DNA from: Ustilago trichophora
Lineage: Eukaryota > Basidiomycota > Ustilaginomycetes > Ustilaginales > Ustilaginaceae
Assembly (NCBI GenBank): GCA_900323505.1
Contig: OOIN01000002.1
Coordinates: forward strand, 1,550,001-1,614,000
Direction: 5' to 3'
Length of the DNA: 64,000 bases
Under the pieces are notes generated by a model, which saw only the letters and a program-made list of their open reading frames with translations, was not told the origin of the DNA and searched no databases. Below, in pieces: positions 32,813 to 41,873 of the stretch. Numbering within the stretch: the stretch's first letter is position 1; every line of letters starts with the position of its first letter. Position numbers and translations under genes: made by a program.

Positions 32813-33628
32813 ATGTCGGCAATCGTACGCCCGGTCAAGGCAGCATTCAACCGTGTGCATGGAGCCTTCAGCCTCGAGCTGCAGAACGAGGGAAGCGTTG
32901 CCCGCGACCATCTTGCTTCCGAAAGGACGTTCTTGGCATGGCTGCGCACCAGTCTCAGTCTGGTCAGCATTGGCATGTGAGTCAAACACGATCAGAAGCA
33001 AATCAGCATCCAAGTCCATATCGTCGTCGTGCAAAGGACATTGACCAAGTATCTCCTTTTTCCGGTCACATTTGTTGACTATGTGACAACAGCGCTGTGA
33101 CACAGCTCTTCCAGCTTCCTTCGCTGGTAGGAACACCAGATGCCAAACCACCCAATCCGAATTATCTTGACTTTCAAGGAGACACTATGGTCGATTGGGA
33201 TGAGAACGCCCCTCACATTCTGCTTTCACAGAGATTGGCTAGCATTGCCAAGCTGTAAGCCATTTGCACAAGCATCCTGATTCTTTGACCCCCCAGAGTA
33301 CTGACAACCTCTTCTTGTTCTATGTTCGTGTCATAGTGGCAAGCCGTTGGGAGGATCGTTTATTCTACTCGGCGTGACTGCCCTCTTACTCGGATGCTAT
33401 AGATACTTTGCTGTACAGGCGACGTTGGTGCGCGGCAAGTTCAACCCTTCAAGAGTTGGAAGTGAGTTGCATCCACCGAGTCCTTTGTTTGTTGGCATGT
33501 CTCGTGGTGCCCATGTGCTGACGTTTCGGCCTCTATTTACATTCGCAGTCTCGATCATTGCCTTCCTCGTCGGTGCGCTCGTGGTAGCCGCCACAGCAGT
33601 CATCCTTGCAGGTCGGCATACATACTAG
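32813..33628 (+). CDS. DUF202-family small membrane protein
   Basis: Four exons are proposed: 32813-32976, 33093-33254, 33337-33461 and 33549-33628, giving 176 residues. The N-terminal half carries the DUF202 signature VARDHLASERTFLAWLRTSLSL. Three membrane segments follow from translation: TSLSLVSIGIAVTQLF, GGSFILLGVTALLLGCY and ISIIAFLVGALVVAATAVIL. All introns have GT-AG ends (GTGAGT, GTAAGC, GTGAGT donors) and joining them restores one frame. Proteins of this family sit in fungal membranes; a related domain is found in the vacuolar transporter chaperone complex, but no function can be assigned here. The third intron (33462-33548, 87 nt) is a multiple of three with no in-frame stop, so retaining it would give 205 residues. 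Confidence 0.85.
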
Positions 33629-33935
33629 ATCACTTTGGGTGTCATACACTTAAGGAATGCCATACATAGACTTGCAAGAATGAGAATCACTACACGCTCA
33701 GATATACGGTTTGATCGTTTCAGCTCGTTGGTGGCGCGTGTGACGATGATTTGCTCACATTGGTTGATGGATATACTGCACCGAGTAGCTCTCACACTCT
33801 CGCGCCACACAAACAGCGACAGGAGTATGGATTGAATTGGTATATTGGATTATATTGCTAGTACATCATCAAAGCGACGTGCTGAAGGTGGATTGGGGAA
33901 GAGTCCATGTTCAGAGCCAAGGGCAAGCAAGCTGT

Positions 33936-34320
33936 TTAGGAGTTGACCTCCTTCTGGGCCTTACCGGCCTCCTCCTGAGCCTTGCCGGACATCTCCTTGG
34001 ACTTGTCACCGGTGATGGAGCCGACAACGTTGTCGATCTTGCCCGAAACCTGGTCTTTGGTACCCTCGGCGTAGCCCTTAGCCTCGGCGGCCTTGTACTC
34101 GGCCTCACCCTTGGCGTGCTGCTCCTTGCCGGCCTTCTGCCACTCGGTGGAGCCGAGGGCGTTGCCGATGGTCTCCTTGACGGTACCGGCGACCGAGTTG
34201 TAGTTACTGTTATATTAAAAAGAATGGCAGAGGTCAGAAACAAGTTGGATGAGGGCAAGAGATGAAGACGAGGTGATGCGGTGGAAAGACTTACGCGTTC
34301 ATCTTGGAAGGCTCAGCCAT
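33936..34320 (-). CDS. CsbD-like small stress-response protein
   Basis: Two exons (34320-34295 and 34206-33936, intron 34207-34294 with GTAAGT donor and AACAG acceptor) encode 98 residues starting MAEPSKMNANYNSVAGTVKE. The sequence is Ala/Lys/Glu/Gly-rich and hydrophilic, with the CsbD-like pattern VAGTVKETIGNALG...GKIDNVVGSITGD, and ends GKAQKEVNS. CsbD proteins are small, probably unfolded proteins induced by general stress in bacteria, and fungal members are often abundant under stress. No enzymatic role is known. A TATA box and STRE-type motif lie just upstream. The plus-strand ORF at 33837-34265 is its antisense shadow, and strong codon bias in this gene suggests high expression. Confidence 0.88.
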
Positions 34321-34417
34321 TTTGAATGTGGATTTGTAAGTTGTGTTGTGTGGGAGAGTTTGGGTATGTGTGATGTGTGTTGGGGTGAAGAGTAGGATTG
34401 GATGATCAAAGTAGGTG

Positions 34418-34439
34418 TTTATATCCTTTTGCAGAGGGG
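34418..34439 (-). promoter_or_regulatory. TATA box and STRE-like motif of the CsbD gene
   Basis: On the minus strand TATAAA reads at 34423-34418, about 98 bp before the ATG, and CCCCT (stress response element core) at 34439-34435 just upstream of it. A classic TATA promoter fits an inducible gene. Confidence 0.6.
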
Positions 34440-36565
34440 GGCGCTGGCTGGGTCGGCATAGTTGGTCTCAGCTTAGGCACCACGCTCTACCGCTTTGCGA
34501 ACCCGTGACCGCCGAATGGGGCAAGGAACGCAGTGTGTGGAGGAGAGACCTAGGGTTCAGGACGGAATGTCGGGGTCTGACCCTTGGGAAGTTGCTCTCT
34601 GGTATGGCTGCTGCACAGCTTTCGCTTGCTTGCTCGGCTTTACTCTCCAGTAGCTGGTTGGTTCGCACGGCGTGGCGTTGACTGCTGTGTACTATAGCGA
34701 GGGGGGGAAAGAACAAGCTCCAACTTCCAGCTGCAACGTTACACAGCGAAACAGGCGCAACTCCGCTCTGCCCATCGTCTTGGCCTCCCTCTGCCTCGCT
34801 GCGTAACGAATGCATAATGGGCGAGCGAAACGCCTCCCGACACACACCGTCACTCTGCATGCTCCTCCTGCCGGCTATAGCTGAGATTGCCTTCAGCAAT
34901 GGAGCCAGCAGCATGCAGCATCAAGCCTCTATTTCTGGCAACTGGAGCATGCACCCACGATCAGCTAGTACTGTATTGGCTCTTTGAACTCTGTCTCCGC
35001 GTGGCTCCTTCGGCATCCACTTTCGGATGCCTTTTTCCGTCATTGGCGAATTCCGAGCTCTGCGTCCCGCTACAGCGCGCAAGACACTTTGTTGGAAGGG
35101 CCTTTCGGCTTTTGCTGCCTCGATTCAACAGTAGCAGCAGCAATGCACTTCAGCTTGAGCTCTGTATCGACTTTACTTGGGATTACAGTTCGAGCTGTCG
35201 AGACTAAGCGGATGGCTCATGCTCATGGTAGGGCAGGGCGCCATCAGTCTACGTCATCATCACTGGCAGAATCCCTTTTCGAGCGATCAAGTGGCGAATA
35301 GACCCTAAGGAAACATTGAGTTGGATGGCGTTCTAGACCCTGACGTCGTTGGCAAGCGAGCAAGCAACCGAGATAGCAATAGCTGGCGGAGAGATGCCGA
35401 ATGCCATCATCTACTACGATATAGGACATTGTGCAAGCGCTGCACCCTACCAGATTGGGCTTTTAGCCTTTCACGGCTCGATGCAAGAGTGACCATGAGT
35501 TTGGGGGGCAAAGACTAGGACAGTGGTTGGGGTTTAGCGGAGCGTATGCAAGCCACAGCGCCCAGAGTTGTTCATTCTGTCCATTCCGATTTGTGACGTT
35601 CATCGGTCATCTTTATTTCCTCCACGTTTTCCCTCCATTTGACGTAATGACGTCACAACAGGCTCGACGTTGTGGTACACCACGCCCAAATTTAGCAACC
35701 GGAATATGCAATCTGCAAAATGCACATCGGGCAAACCTCCAATCGCGGCAACCTTGACTGCCTCACAATCGCTATGATGAAAAAACGGGCTTGACCTTTG
35801 CTACTTGACACTGCACTACACGTTGACTTTGACGGTGAACGAGGTGTTGCCCCGATGCAGCTTCATGGGAAAAGGGAACATCTGATTGACGTGGCATGTT
35901 TGAACGGCTCAGCTTCAAACCCGTGCTCGCTTATCGTTGGTAGCACAGAGATTGATCGACCTCGGTTTTTTGGCTTTACAACGGTCCCGTTATGGTGACT
36001 AACCCCAAAATGGAAGCTTCTTCCACCGAGAATCAGGTCCATCACACTCTCTTTGCCACCTTAGTTTCTGCCAGCCAGCCAGCGAGAGTCAACGGCAAAT
36101 AGCTGCTTCAACCACCGCACTGCGCCGTTCAAGCAACACAGCCTGAGTCATACATGCATACATGGTCTTCGGACAGTAACGCTCCGACTAAACGCTGCTG
36201 GAGCTAGATAAAGAGCGTCGAGTCTTCTTGGTATGCTAGCTAAGGTGTGTACAGTAGAGGGTGAGCTCTAATTGTTTGCCGATCGAGCGTTGATGCGCCT
36301 CTGAGTCAGACGCTGTGTGGGCGTACGATCGTCGTTTCCTTGGGGCATTCCTTGGTCTCACTTGTATGGAAGCCACAAATAACATCGTTGTCACGCTCTA
36401 GCAAAGCTATCATGATCAGCCTCAATAAGAGCAACCATGCAAGTCACGCTCAAGGACAAGCCTTCGAAATGCTTCTTCAACGTGGACAAATCAAGTGCAG
36501 TGCATGTAGTACATGCTTTTGGGTGATATACAGATCGGGACAGATGCTAATCACTAAAAGGCAGC
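34440..36565. other. Gene-free region upstream of the CsbD gene
   Basis: About 2.1 kb with no supported gene; it also carries the 3' flank of the HIT-COG0523 gene. It contains tandem CRE-type motifs near 35640-35655, TACTGTA at 34969-34975 and TACAGTA at 36250-36256. ORFs here (for example 34887-35207) lack coding features. Confidence 0.55.
35640..35655. promoter_or_regulatory. Adjacent CRE motifs (TGACGTAA and TGACGTCA)
   Basis: TGACGTAA at 35640-35647 abuts the perfect palindrome TGACGTCA at 35648-35655, the consensus for Atf/CREB bZIP proteins. It lies 1.3 kb upstream of the CsbD-like gene, so a link to stress control is inference. Confidence 0.45.
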
Positions 36566-38809
36566 TCAGTGTTCGTGACCCTCGTGAGCTTCTGGATCTT
36601 CGTGATCGGGCCAGTCCTCGAAGCCATCTTCAAAGATCTCCTGCAACTTCTGCTGCTTGGCATGGATATCCTTCTTCTTATCGTTCATTACCTTTTCCCA
36701 TTGCTTCATCTCTTTGTCATTCAGCAAACACCTGTCAAGAGCAGCGCGGAGGCGCTCCTCACCACCATCGCGCATGTTCTTACCGATGAGCACGATCTCC
36801 TGCCTCCTATCACCCCATGGGCCTTCAAAGTCCTTCTTGATCGCCTCGACAATTTCCTGGTCTTGGGGCCACATCTCTTCGTCCAGCTCACAGCGCCATC
36901 GTGCGCCTCCCTGCAGCGTCAGCATGATACCGGCCTGTGACCATTCTCCAAACATGAGCGGGCGTGTTGCGAGCCATACAAAGCCCTTGGAGCGGAGCAA
37001 GGGTGCGAATGTCTCGCTGGCATTCTTGGCTTCCAATCGGGCTTGTGGGTTGAGCTGAGGCTGGGCTTCCTCTCCATCCTCTCCCTCGTCCTCTACATCC
37101 ATCTCGTCTTCTTCTGTACCGTCGGCTTCCTCGTCGCCTTCCTCCATATTTTCATCCTCATCCTCGCCATCGTCGATGTACTCGCTCTGGATGACGACGA
37201 ACACCTCGCGAATCGTCTCCCACAATCGGGCGGTGTGGAAAGGACGACGAGCACGGTAAACAAAGCTGCCGATACCATACTCTTCCGTCTCGGGCTTGAT
37301 CTCCTCATTGAGACTCTTGAGCCAGCCCGCACCGAGAGCGGCCTTCTCGTAGCTGAACAGATTGGTGTTGAGGATCTCCTTGAGATCAACGCGGCTGCGA
37401 GTAGTGGGAATGATCTTAGCATCAGGGTTGAGAAGGCGAACGAAGGCGGTAATGCGCTCGACTTCTTCCTTACTGACAAGGTCGCACTTGTTGATGAGGA
37501 TGACGTTGGCAAATTCAAGCTGGTCAGTTTGGAGATCACTGATGTTGCGGTCATCCTCCTCGGGAACATCATGATCATCCTTGTGGCGGTCCACCAGGAA
37601 GTCAGTTGTGTTGTAGTCGTTGAACAAGTTGACCGCATCGACGACAGTAACACATGTGTCGAGCTGGGCGACGGCGGGCAAACCACCCTGCTTGAGGATC
37701 TTGGCAATCTTCTCGTGCTCCTCCTTCTTCTGTGGATCAGCTCGGATTTCATCCTCGAGCTCTTCGGCCATCTGTCCGTACATGTCGGCGAACTCCTCCG
37801 AGAAGGTCTCTGCGACCTGCATGGGCTCAGAGATACCAGTGCTCTCGATGAGGAGGTAGTCGATGTCTCTGTTTTCCGCAAGAGCTGCCACCTCCTCGAG
37901 AAGGTCACCACGGAGTGTGCAGCAGATACAGCCATTTTGCATCTGCACGACTTTCTCTTCAGCCTGGGTGACGCGGTGATTGGAGATGAGGGAGGCATCG
38001 ATGTTGAGCGCGCCCATGTCATTGACGACGACGGCAACACGAAGGCCGTGGTCTCTAGAGGTGAGGATGTGTTCCAGGAGTGTGGTCTTACCGGCGCCCA
38101 AGAAGCCACTCAGGAGCGTGACGGGGAGGCGGTCGACTCGGGAGCGCTTCTGAGTAGCGGGGACAACGGCGTCCGAGACACGCTTGCTCGACTTGGATCG
38201 AGTGGCTTCAAACTTCTTGATGTCGAACTTGCCTTCGACAGAGAAGAAAGAGCCAAGGAAGGAAGCTTCCTTCAGCATCTCGTCCTTCGACCTTGGCTTT
38301 CTGTCCTCGTCAGCGTCGACCTTGAGCTTAGCGTCCTTGTTGAGAAGCTTCTGAATGTCGAACCCCCACTTGTCGAGATGCTCATAGACGAGGTCATTTG
38401 GTTCGATATCGCCTTTCTTGCGAGGGAGGATGTGGATGTGAAGGTGAGGAACGGTCTGGCCGGCAGCCTCGCCGTCCTGAACGCTGACGGTAACAGCATC
38501 GGCCTCAAAGACCTTTTCAAGCCCCTTTGAGATCTCTTGCACGCTCTGGAAGAGCGATGCGACGATCTGCGGTGGGACTTCGGAAAGTCGGTGGTATGCT
38601 GCTGTAGGGATGACCAGGACGTGTCCCGGTACGATGGGCTTGAGGTTGACAATAGCAGAGCAAGATGCGTCTGCAGAACGGTAGAAGACCTGATCGGTCA
38701 CGTCAAAGGATGCGAACTTGACCTGATCTTTGCCAACAGCCTTGATACCTGCCTTCTTGCCAGCAGGCACGGCTGGTGCCGCCTTTGGAGATACTGCGAT
38801 AGGGGCCAT
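36566..38809 (-). CDS. Fused HIT (Fhit-like) hydrolase and YciC/ZagA-type COG0523 GTPase
   Basis: One uninterrupted frame encodes 747 residues from the ATG at 38809 (good context, MAPIAVSPKA). Residues about 30-150 form a HIT domain of the Fhit type: VNLKPIVPGHVLVIP, QDGEAAGQTV and the histidine triad H122, H124, H126 in PHLHIHILPR. Fhit enzymes hydrolyse diadenosine polyphosphates. After a charged linker, residues about 225-747 form a COG0523 metallochaperone GTPase: Walker A GFLGAGKT (235-242), NDMG, the metal-binding CxCC at C294, C296 and C297 in NGCICCTLRGDLLEEV, IESTGISEP and INKCD. The C-terminal domain (SKGFVWLATRP, WSQAG, WGDRRQEIVLIG) is of bacterial YciC/ZagA type rather than Zng1/CBWD. 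An acidic insert sits at about residues 565-605. The frame stays open upstream, with another ATG at 39133. Confidence 0.9.
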   Translation of the reverse strand: MAPIAVSPKAAPAVPAGKKAGIKAVGKDQVKFASFDVTDQVFYRSADASCSAIVNLKPIVPGHVLVIPTAAYHRLSEVPPQIVASLFQSVQEISKGLEKVFEADAVTVSVQDGEAAGQTVPHLHIHILPRKKGDIEPNDLVYEHLDKWGFDIQKLLNKDAKLKVDADEDRKPRSKDEMLKEASFLGSFFSVEGKFDIKKFEATRSKSSKRVSDAVVPATQKRSRVDRLPVTLLSGFLGAGKTTLLEHILTSRDHGLRVAVVVNDMGALNIDASLISNHRVTQAEEKVVQMQNGCICCTLRGDLLEEVAALAENRDIDYLLIESTGISEPMQVAETFSEEFADMYGQMAEELEDEIRADPQKKEEHEKIAKILKQGGLPAVAQLDTCVTVVDAVNLFNDYNTTDFLVDRHKDDHDVPEEDDRNISDLQTDQLEFANVILINKCDLVSKEEVERITAFVRLLNPDAKIIPTTRSRVDLKEILNTNLFSYEKAALGAGWLKSLNEEIKPETEEYGIGSFVYRARRPFHTARLWETIREVFVVIQSEYIDDGEDEDENMEEGDEEADGTEEDEMDVEDEGEDGEEAQPQLNPQARLEAKNASETFAPLLRSKGFVWLATRPLMFGEWSQAGIMLTLQGGARWRCELDEEMWPQDQEIVEAIKKDFEGPWGDRRQEIVLIGKNMRDGGEERLRAALDRCLLNDKEMKQWEKVMNDKKKDIHAKQQKLQEIFEDGFEDWPDHEDPEAHEGHEH

Positions 38810-39840
38810 CTTGTCTGATACACTGTTCGACAATGACGACGGCGAGCAATTGACAAATAGAGCACGATATAGACGTTGCAGTCGAGAAGAATGGTCCGAA
38901 GGGGGCAAAAAGCTTTTTGAAGGAGCCAGAGGAGACGGCAGCTGTCGAGCGACAACATTTCGCTTCTTGTCTATGTCTCTACTTGGCCCACGTAGACCCT
39001 GTGATCCCACCGTCGAGGGTAGACTCTTCAGCCTGGATGGGCAAGATTTTGCGACTCGAAGAGAAGATTTTGGTCTGACCAGAAGGGTCGACCATGACGA
39101 CCTTGCTGGTCGAGCTGCCTTTGCAGCTACCATGTACCGCCAGCTGCCGGGCTGCACAGCGCTGCAGTGTGGGAGACAAAGGTACCGAAGAAAGCTCAAG
39201 GTGTAAAGGGTCTGTTCACTCTGAACGGGGTTGTGTACGACGAAGCAACTCTTTGGCTGTCAAACACGGCCAACTCTTACCACCGTGGGAGACGAATTTC
39301 GTGTGTGGAGACTGACAAAGTGGGGCGGACGAATCCGACGCGGCGAAATGAAAATCACTTTGCTCAAAGAGGACCCTTCCAGTCATGACAACCACAACTG
39401 TGCTCACTCTTCATCCAATCTCGACGCTCTGATTAGACCCACCCTGTCCTCGTGTGACGGCTTGGACGAATCTGAACCGTAGGCAGCTGATAACCTTAAA
39501 TGCATGGAGAGAATGGACGACCTTTCAGGTGATAGACTCGTCCTAACCAGCCGATAGCGTGCTTTCGCCTTTGCCCATCCTACGTCAGACAGGAAGAGAA
39601 AAGCGGCCAATCAGCGAAAACGCAATGGTGAGCTGCTCACAGTCCCCAAAAGCAGTCTCAGCAAGAGCTCTCCTTCACACTTGAGCAGAGCACGCATCGG
39701 GCAAACAAGATCAACGATCCAAGGTATCTTGTAATTGAGCAACAGGAACACAGAGATATTAGAGGAAAGCTGAGCTGCTCGTCCGGTATACAAAGAAAGC
39801 AAGAAAGAGAGAAAATTGTACAGAACCAAGAAGTGCATAC
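38810..39840. other. Upstream region of the HIT-COG0523 gene and 3' flank of the Sec14-like gene
   Basis: The frame of the fusion gene remains open up to 39199 with an in-frame ATG at 39133. That would add 108 residues rich in Arg, Ser and Lys (MVAAKAARPARSSWSTLLVR at its start), so part of this stretch may be coding. The remainder holds no gene. Confidence 0.5.
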
Positions 39841-41873
39841 TTAGGCTTTGCCCGGGCTGATAACAGACTTGAGTTTGGCGAAGCCCGAGTTCTTGAATGA
39901 CTTGATGCTGCCGCTCTTTTTGATGCTGTTGCGGTCCGATGCATCTTCGGTCTTGTAGTCTGTGCCGGCCGCCATTTCGGTGTTAGGACCGCTCGTTGCT
40001 TGCTTGTAGGTGGGTGCATGGCCGTTGCCGTTACCATTGGCAGTAGGAGCAGCAGCAGCACTACCGTTTGAAACGGGCTCGGCCTTGGCAGCCGCCTCAT
40101 CGTGCGACATGACCTTCTCCGTATCAGCATTGACCGCCTTTTTCGTCGCCGCTGGCGTGGCTACAGGTGCTTCATGGAATGCATCATCGTCGCCGTCATC
40201 CGCAGCAACGGCGGCAGCGCCCGCTCCAGCGGCCGCGTCAGCCTTTTCACCAATTCGCTTCTCCGCCTCAGCGGGGTCGGCACCGCCTTCGATCTCGGCG
40301 ATCTCCTTCTTGAGCGTCTCGACACACGACCTGCGACCAACAACGTGACGAATGGTCTCGCCGTTCTTCTGCTTGTACTCCCACGTCACAACACCTTGAC
40401 CGTCGATGGTGCCGTCACGGTGGTAGATGGTCTTTCCACGGAAGTAGGGCTCGTGTTCGAATTGCGCAATGCGAAGCTTCTTGACGAGAAGCTCTCGCTG
40501 CTGCACGATTTGCTTGTCCTGGCCCTTGGTCTCGCACCACTTGCGAGTAACCTTCTCGTACTCTTTGGCGAGCGACATGTAGTTGTTCCATGTTCGCTTC
40601 TTTCCTTCCTCGTCCTTGGTCTGGTCGTTCTCGCCCTCGACGGGCTCGACGAACTCGAACTCGCTCGTGTTCTCACCGCCCATGTTGCTCAGAAGTCGTT
40701 CCTTGGGTACAATGTCGAGGTCCTCGGGCTTCTTGGTAAACTTGACCTTGCTTCGCACGACAGGGTCCAGCATGGGGCCGAGGAGCTTCCAGATACCGGA
40801 GAAGATCCATGGAGCATTGTGGATGTAAAGAGTGCCGAGCGATTCCGGGTAGTAGGCCTCGAGACACTTGACAATGAACAAGATACAATTCCAGTCCATG
40901 TTCCTCAGACCGAAACCGGTCAAATCGAAGAGGAGCACCACCTTGTCATTGGGAGGCTGCATGAGCAGACGGAACGACTCCATGGCGTAGATGACGTACT
41001 TGGACATGGAGGCGCCGGGCTGACCCCAGGTGAAATGCTTCTTGACGTGAATGTAGCAGATGGGCTGCTCGTTGTCGGTGGTACCCATAGCATATGTCTT
41101 GCCGCTACGCTGCTGGTCCAAGAATTTTTCGATGCTTGCGTTTCCCAGGTCACCATTCTCGGCGAGCTCTTCGACATTGTTGTCAAGGCGCCACTTCATG
41201 CAGCCGGCCATCATGGCAAAGGCACGCGAAACGTCCCATTTTCGTGCTCGGAGGAAACGCAACACGTCTGTGTCTGGGTTGTCCATCTTGACAAACTTCC
41301 AAAACGTGTTTCGTAGTGCCGACGGACCGTAGGTGTTGAGCAGCTCATCCAAAGCGGCTTGCTCTTCGCGAGCCTTGAGCTCATCCTTGGCCTTGTCGTC
41401 CTTGGGGATACCAGCGCCGTCTGGGCCAGACTTCTTCTCATCCCAGCCGCCAAGGTTGCCACCATCGCCCTTGGCCTTTACGTCAATGTCAGCATCGTCG
41501 GATGCGTTCTCGCAGACCTCGAAGAACTTCATCCAGAGCTCTTGGAGCTTCTCTTCTTGATCCGGTGTCAAGTTGCCTGTGATGTACAAAAGAGCAGAGA
41601 GCACCATGCATGTGGTTAGTGACCTTGCAGGCCGATTACTCTGCAGAAGCAACGGCTGCGCTTCAGAACCATTTGGTGATTTGAAGCGTCTCTCCAGACG
41701 ATTTCATCGTCGAGGCACAGAGGACAGCCGGAAAGCTCCTGTCGAGGAGAAGGCTAGAACGAGCAAAATGGCCGCTTCAAGCCAGCTCAGCAGGTTTGCA
41801 TGAAGAAAGCTGTGTACTCACCAACATAGCCGGGCTGGATCTCAATTTCTTTCTGACCGATTTCGATGACCAT
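39841..41873 (-). CDS. Sec14-like CRAL-TRIO lipid-transfer protein
   Basis: Two exons: 41873-41822 (17 codons plus one base, MVIEIGQKEIEIQPGYV) and 41576-39841, joined across a 244-nt intron with a GTGAGT donor and ATCACAG acceptor, giving 595 residues. The CRAL-TRIO-N helices (DTDVLRFLRARKWDVSRAFAMM) and lipid-binding CRAL-TRIO domain lie at about residues 110-335, with FDLTGFGLRNMDW, YYPESLGTLYIHNAPWIFSGIW and a PEDLDIVPKERLLSNMGG ending. This is the Sec14/PITP fold; the overall match is to fungal Csr1/Sfh2-like proteins, which move phosphatidylinositol or sterols between membranes. Beyond it is a charged region and an Ala/Asn-rich tail ending in FAKLKSVISPGKA. A TATA box lies about 130 bp upstream. 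Exact ligand is unknown. Confidence 0.87.

Noticed and set aside
33837..34265. 142-codon plus-strand ORF
   Set aside because: Antisense to the CsbD-like gene, whose two-exon reading is clearly better.
37043..38530. 495-codon plus-strand ORF
   Set aside because: It lies antisense to the HIT-COG0523 gene and contains no domain; strong codon bias on the coding strand creates such shadows.
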